Notes: a model not told the origin generated them from the sequence alone. Positions 36,158 to 45,969 are shown, counted from the first letter of the stretch. The stretch: 64,000 nt of DNA from UBA1715 sp045615765 (GCA_045615765.1 JAZLFM010000053.1:1-64000), one strand, 5' to 3'. Made by a program: numbers and translations.

Positions 36158-36189
36158 CAAAAGTATATAAGACTTTGAACCTTCCCAAA
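36158..36189 (-). promoter_or_regulatory. promoter of dnaB
   Basis: Minus strand TTTG (36189-36186), 20-base spacer, TACTTTTG (36165-36158), 20 bases before the ATG. An almost ideal Bacteroides sigma-ABfr promoter. Confidence 0.7.
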
Positions 36190-36236
36190 GTAAATTTATT
36201 AACAAAGTATCGTTTGAAAAATGTTAGAAAATGCTT

Positions 36237-37199
36237 CTAATCCACTATTGATGCGCCTTCGAACGAAAATCCATTCATAAAGTCATGAATGTTCATACGG
36301 CGTTTGCCTTCCATTTGGATTTCAATTGGTTGAATGAAACCATCTGAAGTTGCAATTGCAATACTATTATTTTTATTAACAATAGTGCCTGTTGCGTATG
36401 TGTGATTTTCTTGTATATATGACGAAGAAAGTATCTTGAAAACTGCTGTGCTTTCACCTTTTTGGATGTTTGTCCACGCACCTGGATATGGAGAAAATCC
36501 TCGAATAGCATTGTGGATGTCTTCTGCATGTTTATTCCAGTCAATTTTGCAAGTTTCTTTGAAAATTTTTGGTGCAGGTTTCAATTCATTTTCCGATGAA
36601 AATAGTGTTTCTTGGTTTATGCCGGTTTGTTTTCCTGATTCAAGAAGATGTAATGTCTCAATAAGCAATTGCGATCCGCTTTCTTGTAGTTTGTCGTGTA
36701 ATGTGCCGGCAGTTTCATCTTCGGTAATTTCTACTTCTTTTTGAAGTAAAATATTTCCCGTGTCGATAACTTCGTTTATTAGGAAACTTGTAACGCCAGT
36801 TTTTTTCTCACCGTTGATAATAGCCCAATTGATAGGAGCTGCGCCTCTATATTGTGGTAGGAGTGAAGCATGAATATTTATTGTTCCTATACTTGGAATT
36901 TGCCAAACTACTTTAGGAAGCATTTTAAATGCAACAACAACAATTAGGTCTATATTTAGTTTGTGTAATTCCTCTAAAAAATCCTCGCTTTTTAAGGATT
37001 CAGGTTGTAAGATGGGTAGATTTTGTGTTTTTGCATATTGTTTTACGGCGGATTCATTTATTTTTTTTCCACGTCCGGCAGGTTTATCTTGTCCGGTTAC
37101 AACAGCAACTACATTATAATTATTTTCCAACATGATTTGCAGTGGTCGTACTGCAAAATCAGGGTTTCCCATATATACGATTCGTAGAGGACTAGCCAT
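36237..37199 (-). CDS. fmt: methionyl-tRNA formyltransferase
   Basis: 320 residues. Motifs of the family: RIVYMGNPDFAVRPLQ at the start, GQDKPAGRGK, the active site NIHASLLPQYRGAAPINWAI with the catalytic Asn and His, and the C-terminal domain GFSPYPGAWTNI. It formylates initiator Met-tRNA. Its ATG shares one base with the stop of the Wzc-type kinase gene. Confidence 0.96.
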   Translation of the reverse strand: MASPLRIVYMGNPDFAVRPLQIMLENNYNVVAVVTGQDKPAGRGKKINESAVKQYAKTQNLPILQPESLKSEDFLEELHKLNIDLIVVVAFKMLPKVVWQIPSIGTINIHASLLPQYRGAAPINWAIINGEKKTGVTSFLINEVIDTGNILLQKEVEITEDETAGTLHDKLQESGSQLLIETLHLLESGKQTGINQETLFSSENELKPAPKIFKETCKIDWNKHAEDIHNAIRGFSPYPGAWTNIQKGESTAVFKILSSSYIQENHTYATGTIVNKNNSIAIATSDGFIQPIEIQMEGKRRMNIHDFMNGFSFEGASIVD

Positions 37200-39628
37200 T
37201 ATTTTTTTCTTTTGAATTTAGAGAAAAAGGATTTCTTTTCTTCTTCTTCGTCTGAATAGTATCCGTGTTTGCTATTTTTATCTCTATATGTTCCATAGCC
37301 ATAACCATATCCGTAACCGTAGCCTTGACCGTTAATGTCAACATCGTTCAACATGATGCTCAAGTTTTCGATTTGATGTTCTTTTGCTAGAGAATTAGCC
37401 AACGATATAGATTCTTTGCTTGTATAATTTTGTCTCATTACAAATATGTTCGCGTCGGCATGTTTTGCTATTGCAATAGTGTCGGCAACCAACCCGATAG
37501 GAGGTGTGTCGAGGATAATATAGTCATATCCACGTTTCTTACAATTTGATATAAATTCATCAAATTCCGGACTCTCTATTAATTCTGCAGGGTTTGGAGG
37601 AATAGGTCCAGCAACAATAGCATCAAGGTTGTTTACATCTGTATGGAAAATAACATCGTCTAAACTATCTCTACCAATTAGATGTGTTGTTACACCCATA
37701 TTATTTGATATGTTCAACATCTCTGCAACTTTTGGTTTTCGAAGATCTAAACCGATAAGTAACACTTTCTTGTTTACTAATGATAGTATTGAGGCAAGAT
37801 TCAATGCGCAGAATGATTTTCCTTCACCCGAAACTGTGGAAGTAAGAGAAATAACATTAGTAGAATTTGTTGTATGTTTTAAGAAGAATGGCAAATTTGA
37901 ACGTATTGCACGGAATGATTCTGCAATAGAAGATTTCGGTTTAGTTTTTACCGGAATTTGGTCTGTATGTCTGTTGTGCAATATGGTTCCAATGATAGGA
38001 ACGGATGTTTTTGCTTCAATTTCAGCTTTGTTTTTGATAGTTTTATCTAAAGCATTTTTAAGTAGAATGATACCGCAAGGTATGCCGATTCCAAGTAAAA
38101 GAGCAATTAAGAATAAAAATTTCGGTTTAGGGAATGATTGAAGTGCATTTTCTGCTCGAGCTTCATCAAGAATTTTGATATCGGAAATGTTAGCAGCTTT
38201 TGTTAATCCAATTTCTGCACGCTTTTGTAGCAAGAAGCTATATACCGTGTTGTTTACATCAAATTTACGTTGGATATTGATTAATTCTCGTTCTGTGCTA
38301 GGTAATTGTTGGATGTTCGCATCGGTTTTTTCTATTTCTTTTTGAATTTCCGAAAGTTCCAACTTAGTGGATTCAATCAAACTGTTGACATTATCAACCA
38401 AAGAACTAACTGTTTGCTCGATTTTCATATTGATGATTTGCAAACTAGGGTTGTCTGGTGTTGCACTATATGCCAAAACTTGTTTTTCTGTATATAATTT
38501 GTTCAATTGCGAAATCAAAGAGTTTAGTAGAGGATCGTCTATACCTGTGATTGAAGGCATTTTTATATCTTGTTCTTTGATTTGTATAGAGCGAAGAATG
38601 TAGTTGTAGTATTTAAGACGAATATCTAATGATGATTTATTTTTCTCTTGTTCTTCTAATTTTTTATATAGAAGAGAACCTTCGTCACTTAGGTTTACGA
38701 TTTTGTTGTTTGAACGGAATTCTTCAAGGTTTGTCTCTGCAAACATTAAGGAATCAGTGATTTGCGTTAACTGATCGTTTATGAATTCCTCTGATTTTTG
38801 AGATGTTTTGTTTTTCTCTTCTAAATCTTTGTCTATACAAGCTTGAATCAATCCATTAAGAAAATCAGTTGCTTTTTCAGGCACATTGTCTTTAATCGTA
38901 AGATTTACGATAGTACCTTTTTTAGAACTTGCTTCAACAACTAATTGCTTTTGATATAATTTTGTTAATGTATTGTAATTATTTATTACAAATGCATATT
39001 CCATACGATGTTCTTCAAGGTCCTTGATATCAAATTTATCGGATTTTCGAACGGTAAATTTGTAGATGGAATCTTGGTATTGCTCTCCCCAAACCATTAG
39101 TTTCGAAATCGTACAACTATCTCTATCTATTGTTAAACGATATTCGTCATCTGAAATGATTTTTATCTCAATAGGTTCTGGAGTATATAGAAGTTTATTA
39201 TCATAGTCATAATATGAGGTATCAAGATCAACATAGAATGGTGAGTCTTTGTAAATTTCTACATTGTGAACACGACCATGGTTAAAATATGAAATGCGGT
39301 AATTTATGTCGTGTAGAGTTTTATTTATAAGTGTGTATGATTGTAACACACCAATTTGATTGTCGATGTTTGCTTTCCCTGCACCCATCTGACCAAAATC
39401 TTTTAGAAGAGAGGACATACTACCAAGAGCGTCTTCTTTTTCTACAATAATAATAGACGCATTTGCTTCAAAAACTTTAGTGGCATATCTGTATACACCC
39501 AATGCTATGATTCCGCAAATAATACAAGAGAAAACTATCCAATACCATTTCGAAAGAAATAGTCTAATGTATGCAAGAATGTCAATTTCTTCCTCTTCTA
39601 ATTCAGTGTTTTGTTCGATTGTAGCCAT
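37199..39628 (-). CDS. Wzc-type bacterial tyrosine autokinase / polysaccharide co-polymerase
   Basis: 809 residues. Two membrane segments (about 30-50 and near 510-530) enclose a periplasmic coiled-coil Wzz domain. The cytoplasmic BY-kinase domain has Walker A STVSGEGKSFCALN, Walker A' VLLIGLDLRKPK and Walker B YIILDTPPIG. The C-terminus is a Tyr cluster of alternating Gly-Tyr with YRDKN, the autophosphorylation tail. It controls chain length in capsule or exopolysaccharide export, with the Wza-type partner 10 bases upstream. No other polysaccharide genes are near. Confidence 0.92.
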   Translation of the reverse strand: MATIEQNTELEEEEIDILAYIRLFLSKWYWIVFSCIICGIIALGVYRYATKVFEANASIIIVEKEDALGSMSSLLKDFGQMGAGKANIDNQIGVLQSYTLINKTLHDINYRISYFNHGRVHNVEIYKDSPFYVDLDTSYYDYDNKLLYTPEPIEIKIISDDEYRLTIDRDSCTISKLMVWGEQYQDSIYKFTVRKSDKFDIKDLEEHRMEYAFVINNYNTLTKLYQKQLVVEASSKKGTIVNLTIKDNVPEKATDFLNGLIQACIDKDLEEKNKTSQKSEEFINDQLTQITDSLMFAETNLEEFRSNNKIVNLSDEGSLLYKKLEEQEKNKSSLDIRLKYYNYILRSIQIKEQDIKMPSITGIDDPLLNSLISQLNKLYTEKQVLAYSATPDNPSLQIINMKIEQTVSSLVDNVNSLIESTKLELSEIQKEIEKTDANIQQLPSTERELINIQRKFDVNNTVYSFLLQKRAEIGLTKAANISDIKILDEARAENALQSFPKPKFLFLIALLLGIGIPCGIILLKNALDKTIKNKAEIEAKTSVPIIGTILHNRHTDQIPVKTKPKSSIAESFRAIRSNLPFFLKHTTNSTNVISLTSTVSGEGKSFCALNLASILSLVNKKVLLIGLDLRKPKVAEMLNISNNMGVTTHLIGRDSLDDVIFHTDVNNLDAIVAGPIPPNPAELIESPEFDEFISNCKKRGYDYIILDTPPIGLVADTIAIAKHADANIFVMRQNYTSKESISLANSLAKEHQIENLSIMLNDVDINGQGYGYGYGYGYGTYRDKNSKHGYYSDEEEEKKSFFSKFKRKK

Positions 39629-39638
39629 TGAAATTCAA

Positions 39639-40418
39639 TTATTTAAGTACAGAGTTGAAGAATGTTAAAGTTGTAACCAATGTTGTTAAACCGGTGAATA
39701 CTAACGAAATAGCCGAAGTATTCAAACGGAAAGCTCGTAATGGTAGTGGCTCAACAATTACAATGTCATTTGGTAGTAAATAGAATTGTTCAGTGGCTAT
39801 GATATTCTCTTTTGTTAAATCTACACGGAAAGTAATGTTTTCGTTGTTAATTGTTCTTACAATCAACACGCTTTTTCTGTTACCATAATCGGTAATGTCG
39901 CCTGCAAGTGCAAGGGCTTCGAATAAATTGATGCTATTTCGAAGAATACTGTATGTTCCTGGTCTGCTGACTTCACCTAACACCGATATTTTAGTGTTCA
40001 ATAATTTTAGTATAACAGTTGAATTTTTAAAGTAACCGTCAACTTTTGTTTGAACAAGTCTTTCTGCTTGGCTGATAGACATGCCTGCTACATGAATTGT
40101 ATCGATAACAGGAAGGCGAATTAAGCCGCTTTCGTCAATAGTGTATCCTTTTAGTGCTGTAGAAACTTCACCTGTTGCAGAACTTCCTGAAGCAACGTCT
40201 AAGTTGAATAATGCACTTGTCTCTTTGTCTATGCTCAAAACTCTAATGTACACAACATCACCTGGTTGTAGAATTACATTAAGGTTGTTTTGTGCATACG
40301 CCATGATCGTATCTCCTTGTGGGTGATCGTTCATGTAAACTAATTTTTTTCGAGATGTACAATTGCTGAATAGAATTATTCCTAAACAGAACAAACAGAA
40401 CAATACAGATTTCTTCAT
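39639..40418 (-). CDS. Wza-type polysaccharide export outer-membrane lipoprotein
   Basis: 259 residues from Met at 40418 (MKKSVLFCLFCLGIILFSNC, a lipoprotein signal with Cys at the lipobox). The upstream Met at 40439 falls in the promoter. The body has the Poly_export domain (VILQPGDVVYIRVLSID) and a SLBB-type part (ISVLGEVSRPGTYSI). It forms the outer-membrane channel for exopolysaccharide and is paired with the Wzc-type kinase. Confidence 0.9.
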   Translation of the reverse strand: MKKSVLFCLFCLGIILFSNCTSRKKLVYMNDHPQGDTIMAYAQNNLNVILQPGDVVYIRVLSIDKETSALFNLDVASGSSATGEVSTALKGYTIDESGLIRLPVIDTIHVAGMSISQAERLVQTKVDGYFKNSTVILKLLNTKISVLGEVSRPGTYSILRNSINLFEALALAGDITDYGNRKSVLIVRTINNENITFRVDLTKENIIATEQFYLLPNDIVIVEPLPLRAFRLNTSAISLVFTGLTTLVTTLTFFNSVLK

Positions 40419-40436
40419 ACTAAAAGTTTTCGTAAG

Positions 40437-40444
40437 CAAATGTA
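40437..40444 (-). promoter_or_regulatory. -7 box of the wza-wzc-fmt transcript
   Basis: TACATTTG on the minus strand, 18 bases before the chosen Wza start. It supports the shorter start over 40439. Confidence 0.55.
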
Positions 40445-40488
40445 CAAAAGTGTTTTGATTTTTTTACAATCTTTTTGCTTGTATACAA

Positions 40489-40516
40489 AAAAAGGTGAGC
40501 AAAATGCTCACCTTTT
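40489..40516. terminator. terminator between the aldehyde dehydrogenase and wza
   Basis: AAAAGGTGAGCA, loop AAA, TGCTCACCTTTT. Works in both directions but ends the minus-strand aldehyde dehydrogenase transcript upstream of the wza promoter. Confidence 0.8.
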
Positions 40517-40534
40517 CTATTTGATTAGACAAAA

Positions 40535-41911
40535 TTATAGGATTTGCTTCATCAAAAGGAAGAATTTGTACGGCATATATCGTACTGGTAAGTCTATCCA
40601 AGTCGGAGTAAATACGGTAGCTCGTTTGTTTGAAAAAGCATCAAACGAAAGTTTTCCGTGATATTTACCTAAACCAGAATTTCCCACACCGCCAAATGGC
40701 ATGTTGTGGTTTACTATATGCATAATAGTGTCATTTACGCAAGCTCCACCTGAAGTTGTTTCGTGTAAAATCTTTTTTGTCGTTTTGTTTGCTCCAAAAG
40801 CATATAAAGCCAATGGTTTTGGACGACTATTTACGAATGAAATTGCTTCGTCTATGTTTTTGTATGTAAGCATAGGTAAGATTGGACCGAAAATTTCTGT
40901 TGTCATTACAGGACTTTCTGGCGAAACATTTTCAAGAATTGTTGGCTCTATGTAACGTTCTGTGTCGTCAAATTTACCACCAACAATTGCTTTTCCGTCG
41001 GCTAAATAACTTTTTACTCGTTGGTATGCTTTTTCTGAAACTAAGCGTACGAAATGTTTGCTTTCTTGTTGATTGCCTGCGTAGAATTTCTGTAATGCGT
41101 TCTTAAACTCTGCGATAAATTCGTCTTTTACCTTTTCGTGTACAAGAAGGTAATCAGGAGCAATACAAGTTTGTCCTGCATTTAAGCATTTCCCCCAGGC
41201 GATTCTACGCGCAGCAAGGCTGATGTTTGCATCTTCGGAAACGAAACAAGGACTTTTGCCTCCAAGTTCAAGAACAACAGGAGTAAGATTCTTTGCGGCA
41301 GCGCTCATCACAATCTTTCCTAAATCTGGACTACCCGTGAAGAAAATTATGTCGAATTTTTGTTCTAATAATTGGGTGTTAACCTCTCTGTTTCCTTGTA
41401 CAACAGCAACATATTCACTTGGAAATATTGATTCTATTATTTGTTGCATTACAAATGAAACGTTTGGCACATAAGGCGATGGTTTTAAAATTGCCGTGCA
41501 GCCAGCTGAAATAGCACCAATAAGTGGACTTAGTAGTAATAATACTGGATAATTCCATGGTGCTATGATGAGAGCGTTGCCAAGTGGTTCAGAAATGATT
41601 TTACTTGATGAAGGGAATAGTGCTAGAGGAGAAGAAACGCATTGTGGTTTCGCCCATTTCTTTATATGGCGGATGTGATTCTTTATTTCTCCTTTGACTA
41701 AAGAAATCTCGGTAAGATATGCTTCCTCGTAAGATTTGTGTAAGTCTTTCCATAACGCGTCTGCTATAGCTTGTTCATTTCTTTCTATGGCAGTTAAAAA
41801 ATCTCGTAATGCTTGCTTGCGAAAACAAATATCTTTCGTTTTCCCTGTTTGAAAAAACGATTGCTGTTTGGCAACTATCGTTTGAATTTGTTCTAAACTT
41901 GTATTTTCCAT
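40535..41911 (-). CDS. NAD(P)-dependent aldehyde dehydrogenase
   Basis: 458 residues, class 3-like ALDH. Visible: IIAPWNYPVLLLLSPLIGA, the catalytic Glu in VVLELGGKSPCFV and the nucleophile Cys in NAGQTCIAPDY. The C-terminus VNHNMPFGGVGNSGLGKYHG is conserved. It oxidises fatty or aromatic aldehydes in relatives; the true substrate is unknown. It follows the SDR gene after 6 bases, so the two form an oxidoreductase pair. Confidence 0.92.
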   Translation of the reverse strand: MENTSLEQIQTIVAKQQSFFQTGKTKDICFRKQALRDFLTAIERNEQAIADALWKDLHKSYEEAYLTEISLVKGEIKNHIRHIKKWAKPQCVSSPLALFPSSSKIISEPLGNALIIAPWNYPVLLLLSPLIGAISAGCTAILKPSPYVPNVSFVMQQIIESIFPSEYVAVVQGNREVNTQLLEQKFDIIFFTGSPDLGKIVMSAAAKNLTPVVLELGGKSPCFVSEDANISLAARRIAWGKCLNAGQTCIAPDYLLVHEKVKDEFIAEFKNALQKFYAGNQQESKHFVRLVSEKAYQRVKSYLADGKAIVGGKFDDTERYIEPTILENVSPESPVMTTEIFGPILPMLTYKNIDEAISFVNSRPKPLALYAFGANKTTKKILHETTSGGACVNDTIMHIVNHNMPFGGVGNSGLGKYHGKLSFDAFSNKRATVFTPTWIDLPVRYMPYKFFLLMKQIL

Positions 41912-41917
41912 GGAAAC

Positions 41918-42721
41918 TTATTTTCTACCTGTCCAATGATCCATAGCTTTGTAAATTCCAAGACATTTACCTACAACAAAGTCGAATCCTCTCGTTGTTA
42001 AAAATGCTTGGCAAAGGCGTACGAAATGTACAGTCCAAGGCATTGCTTTTGTTATTTTATTCTTTTCGATAGCTCGAATTATTTGTTTTGAGACTTTTTC
42101 TGGTTTCAAAATAGGGATAACAGAACAGTTCACTCCGTCGAACATTCCGGTATTTATATAATATGGTGCAATTGTCGTTACACGTACGCCAGTTTTTCCT
42201 TCTTGCATTTCTATACGAAGAGAGTCGCTCCAACCAAACATTGCCCATTTTGAAGAATTGTAAACTGCCATTCTTGGAGTTGTGATAAGACCAGCTGATG
42301 ATGCGACATTACAAATGTGGCCACTTTTTTGTGCAATCATGTCTTGTAAGAATGGAAGTGTAACAACCATAGGAGCGATTGCGTTGATGTCCATTGTACG
42401 TGTGATGTCTTTGATAGTATGGTCAGAAAATAGTTTTCCGACAACAATACCGGCATTGTTGATGAGAATATCAATTACACCAACTTCTGCCTTTACTTTT
42501 AAATATGCAGCTTGTACTTCATCGTTGTTCGATACGTCAACTTTATAACCATGAACATTTGATGCCGAAAGTTCTGTTTTTGTTGTTTCTATATTTTGGT
42601 CATTAATGTCCCAAATAACAAGGTTGCGACATCCTTTTTCTAATGCAATTCGTCCCATGATTTTTCCTATCCCTGAAGCTCCTCCTGTGATAAGAATGTT
42701 TTTGTCTTTTAATGTACTCAT
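41918..42721 (-). CDS. short-chain dehydrogenase/reductase
   Basis: 267 residues. Classical SDR: ILITGGASGIGKIMG for NAD(P) binding, NNAGIV, catalytic Ser in NVASSAGLI and YNSSKWAMFGW for Tyr/Lys. It resembles membrane-associated retinol-dehydrogenase-like SDRs. With the aldehyde dehydrogenase downstream it could carry an alcohol to aldehyde to acid sequence. Confidence 0.9.
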   Translation of the reverse strand: MSTLKDKNILITGGASGIGKIMGRIALEKGCRNLVIWDINDQNIETTKTELSASNVHGYKVDVSNNDEVQAAYLKVKAEVGVIDILINNAGIVVGKLFSDHTIKDITRTMDINAIAPMVVTLPFLQDMIAQKSGHICNVASSAGLITTPRMAVYNSSKWAMFGWSDSLRIEMQEGKTGVRVTTIAPYYINTGMFDGVNCSVIPILKPEKVSKQIIRAIEKNKITKAMPWTVHFVRLCQAFLTTRGFDFVVGKCLGIYKAMDHWTGRK

Positions 42722-42741
42722 TTTTTAGTTTTTTAATGTGG

Positions 42742-42749
42742 CAAAGGTA
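42742..42749 (-). promoter_or_regulatory. -7 box of the SDR-ALDH operon
   Basis: TACCTTTG on the minus strand, 20 bases before the SDR ATG. No good -33 was seen. Confidence 0.45.
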
Positions 42750-42848
42750 ATCTTTTAGTTTGTTCAGTTTTTTTCGCTGATATATTGTTGTAGTGAATTT
42801 GTATTTTTATACTTGATAAATAATGTATTTATATGTGAAATTTTAGTA

Positions 42849-42963
42849 TTTGGGGTGAAATGCTTTGTGGATTGAATTTGTAATACTATGTTGAAAATAT
42901 GTATATGTTGAAAAAATAAAAATCTGTTGTGTTGTCCTGTTAATGGTTATTTTGGGGTGAAAT
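42849..42963. repeat. 13-bp direct repeat, 102 bp apart, upstream of xylB
   Basis: TTTGGGGTGAAAT occurs at 42849-42861 and again at 42951-42963. Candidate binding sites for a xylose regulator. Confidence 0.6.
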
Positions 42964-43105
42964 AATCAAAATAATATCAACTTCTTGTAAAAAAAACACT
43001 AAGTTGCTTTGAGTTTTCATTTTTAATCTGTTACTTTGAACAAAATATTTCATGATTTTGATTTGTTATATTTTGTTTGTGTTGTTTTTTTAGATGAAAA
43101 TATAA

Positions 43106-44587
43106 ATGTATCTTTTAGGATTTGATATTGGTAGTTCGTCTGTGAAGGTTTCATTGGTAGAAGGTGAATCTGGTAATTGTTTAGCTTCGTCTTTTTATCC
43201 AAAACAAGAGATGCCCATAATTGCGAAACAAATAGGTTGGGCGGAACAAGAACCTGAACAATGGTGGACAAATTTAAAAATGGCATTGGCCGAAGTTCTT
43301 GCAACTGCTTCTATAGATGCGAATGAAATTAAGGCGATAGGAATTTCCTACCAAATGCATGGATTGGTTGTGGTCGATAAAGATAAAAATGTGCTTCGCC
43401 CTGCTATTATTTGGTGCGATAGTCGTGCTACTACTATTGGTCAACAAGCATTAGATGCTATTGGGTCAGAACATTGTTTGTCGCATTTATTAAATAGCCC
43501 AGGAAATTTTACGGCATCGAAACTTCGTTGGATTCGTGAAAATGAACCTGAGGTATATGAAAAAATCTATAAAATTATGCTTCCTGGAGATTATATTGCT
43601 ATGAAACTCTCAGGTGAAATACAAACAACTGTAGGAGGTCTTTCGGAAGGTATTTTATGGGATTTTAAAAATGGAGAAATATCAAAAGACGTGCTTCGTC
43701 ACTATGATATAGATGAGTCGTTGCTTGCAGATGTCGTTCCAACGATGGGATTTCAATGTACGATTTCTTCTTCTGCTGCAAAAGAATTGGGTTTGTCGAA
43801 TAATGTAGTTATTTCATATAGAGCCGGTGACCAACCAAATAATGCATTGTCTTTAAATGTGTTGAATCCTGGTGAAATCGCTACGACAGCTGGAACTTCA
43901 GGGGTTGTGTATGGCGTTTGCGGAGATGTGACCTATGATTCTCGTTCTCGTGTGAACACTTTCGCTCATGTAAATCATTCTAATGAAAATACACGTTTAG
44001 GAGTTTTGTTATGTATAAATGGAACAGGTATAATGAATTCATGGTTACATAAAAATTTCTGTGTAAATGTGTCTTATGAGCAAATGAATGAGATGGCAGC
44101 TTTGGCTCCTATTGGCTCTGAAGGTTTGTCGGTTCTTCCGTTTGGTAATGGAGCAGAACGAGTGCTCGAAAATAAAACATGTAATGGCGTTATTGCAGGT
44201 CTTAGTCTTACAACTCATTCTCTTAATCACATTATTCGTGCGACACATGAAGGAATAGCATTTTCGTTTCAATATGGCATGGAAATTATGAAGCAGATTG
44301 GAATACAACCTTCTGTCGTTCGTGCTGGTAAGGCGAATATGTTTTTGAGTCCGATTTTCCGTGAAACTATGGCGAGTATATCTGGGGCAGTAATAGAACT
44401 TTATAATACAGATGGATCTGTTGGTGCAGCACGTGGAGCTGGAATAGGGGTTGGTTATTATAAAAGCTATAAAGATGCGTTTATGTCATTACGCAAACTG
44501 GCTGTTATTGAACCGAATGTACAAAAATCTACGGAGTATCAGGTTGCTTATGAACATTGGAAACAAGAATTAGAAAAAAGAATATAA
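43106..44587 (+). CDS. xylB: xylulokinase
   Basis: 493 residues, FGGY kinase family. YLLGFDIGSSSVKVSLVEG opens the first domain; IGISYQMHGLVVVD, the catalytic Asp region YRAGDQPNNALSLN and TTAGTSGVVYG mark the second. It phosphorylates D-xylulose with ATP. It precedes xylA by 20 bases. The order xylB-xylA-xylE is common in Bacteroides-type genomes. Confidence 0.97.
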   Translation: MYLLGFDIGSSSVKVSLVEGESGNCLASSFYPKQEMPIIAKQIGWAEQEPEQWWTNLKMALAEVLATASIDANEIKAIGISYQMHGLVVVDKDKNVLRPAIIWCDSRATTIGQQALDAIGSEHCLSHLLNSPGNFTASKLRWIRENEPEVYEKIYKIMLPGDYIAMKLSGEIQTTVGGLSEGILWDFKNGEISKDVLRHYDIDESLLADVVPTMGFQCTISSSAAKELGLSNNVVISYRAGDQPNNALSLNVLNPGEIATTAGTSGVVYGVCGDVTYDSRSRVNTFAHVNHSNENTRLGVLLCINGTGIMNSWLHKNFCVNVSYEQMNEMAALAPIGSEGLSVLPFGNGAERVLENKTCNGVIAGLSLTTHSLNHIIRATHEGIAFSFQYGMEIMKQIGIQPSVVRAGKANMFLSPIFRETMASISGAVIELYNTDGSVGAARGAGIGVGYYKSYKDAFMSLRKLAVIEPNVQKSTEYQVAYEHWKQELEKRI

Positions 44588-44607
44588 ACTTAAAAAAACA
44601 TTAAATT

Positions 44608-45924
44608 ATGGCTACTAAAGAATATTTCCCAGAGATTGGAAAAATCAAATTTGAAGGAAAAGAAAGTAAAAATCCTCTTGCATTCCGTTATTATGATGCG
44701 AACAAGATGGTTAAAGGTAAAAAAATGAGCGAATGGTTGAAATTTGCTATGGCTTGGTGGCATACGCTATGTGCTGATGGCGCGGATCAATTTGGGGGAG
44801 GAACAAAATCTTTTCCATGGAATGTGAGTTCGGATATTATGCAAGCTGCTAAGGATAAAGCAGATGCAGGTTTCGAAATTATGCAGAAAATGGGTATAGA
44901 ATACTATTGCTTTCACGATGTTGATTTGGTAAAAGAAGCCGATACAGTTGAAGAATATGAAAAGAATTTCAAAGAAATCGTTGCATATTTAAAACAAAAA
45001 CAAGCAGAAACAGGTATAAAACTTTTGTGGGGTACAGCTAATGTGTTTGGTAATAAACGCTATATGAATGGTGCTTCTACCAATCCTGACTTTGACGTAG
45101 TTGCTCGTGCAATTGTTCAAATAAAAAATTCTATTGACGCAACTATTGAATTAGGTGGAACAAATTATGTGTTCTGGGGAGGTCGCGAAGGTTATATGTC
45201 GTTGTTGAATACTGATATGAAACGCGAAAAAGAACATATGGCAACAATGTTGACAATGGCTCGTGACTATGCACGTTCGAAAGGTTTTAAGGGAACATTT
45301 TTAATTGAACCAAAACCAATGGAACCAACGAAGCACCAATATGATGTTGATACGGAAACAGTTATTGGTTTCTTGAAAGCACATAATTTAGATAAAGATT
45401 TTAAGGTAAATATCGAAGTTAACCATGCAACATTAGCAGGACATACATTCGAACATGAACTAGCTTGTGCTGTAGATGCTGGAATGCTTGGATCTATAGA
45501 TGCAAACCGTGGTGATTATCAAAATGGATGGGATACTGATCAATTCCCAATTGATAATTTTGATCTAATTCAAGCAATGATGCAAATTATTCGTAACGGT
45601 GGCTTGGGCAATGGTGGAACAAATTTCGATGCAAAAACACGTAGAAATTCTACTGATTTAGAAGATATCTTTATTGCTCACATAGCTGCTATGGATGCTA
45701 TGGCTCGTGCGTTGGAAAATGCAGCTGAATTGTTGGAAAAATCGCCAATACAAAAAATGGTTACTGACCGTTATGCAAGTTTTGATAGTGGTTTAGGTAA
45801 GAAGTTTGAAGAAGGTAAAATGACTTTCGAAGAAGCCTATGAATACGGTAAAAAAGTAGGCGAACCGAAACAAACAAGTGGAAAACAAGAATTGTACGAG
45901 GCAATCGTAAATATGTATTGTTAG
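44608..45924 (+). CDS. xylA: xylose isomerase
   Basis: 438 residues, class II isomerase. Visible: WWHTLCADGADQFGGGTK, the active-site His in YYCFHDVDL, the metal ligands in LIEPKPMEPTKHQYD and VNHATLAGHTFEHELA, and SIDANRGD. It interconverts D-xylose and D-xylulose using two divalent metals. It is followed by a 9-bp hairpin before xylE. Confidence 0.98.
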   Translation: MATKEYFPEIGKIKFEGKESKNPLAFRYYDANKMVKGKKMSEWLKFAMAWWHTLCADGADQFGGGTKSFPWNVSSDIMQAAKDKADAGFEIMQKMGIEYYCFHDVDLVKEADTVEEYEKNFKEIVAYLKQKQAETGIKLLWGTANVFGNKRYMNGASTNPDFDVVARAIVQIKNSIDATIELGGTNYVFWGGREGYMSLLNTDMKREKEHMATMLTMARDYARSKGFKGTFLIEPKPMEPTKHQYDVDTETVIGFLKAHNLDKDFKVNIEVNHATLAGHTFEHELACAVDAGMLGSIDANRGDYQNGWDTDQFPIDNFDLIQAMMQIIRNGGLGNGGTNFDAKTRRNSTDLEDIFIAHIAAMDAMARALENAAELLEKSPIQKMVTDRYASFDSGLGKKFEEGKMTFEEAYEYGKKVGEPKQTSGKQELYEAIVNMYC

Positions 45925-45933
45925 TTTTATATG

Positions 45934-45954
45934 AGGGCGTATGCAATACGCCCT
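45934..45954 (+). promoter_or_regulatory. intercistronic hairpin between xylA and xylE
   Basis: AGGGCGTAT, loop GCA, ATACGCCCT. A perfect 9-bp stem without a T-tract, so more likely an mRNA processing or stability element than a terminator. Confidence 0.6.
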
Positions 45955-45969
45955 TACTTTGTATATGTT

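Larger units (their letters stand above)
42722..43105. other. divergent intergenic region upstream of the xylose operon
   Basis: 384 bases, very AT-rich, no ORF. Contains the SDR promoter on the minus strand and the 13-bp direct repeat described separately. The xylB promoter should lie in its right third. Confidence 0.6.

Noticed and set aside
43020..43105. TTACTTTG and TTATATTTTG near xylB as promoters
   Set aside because: Both miss the TAnnTTTG spacing by one base, so no specific xylB promoter was called.
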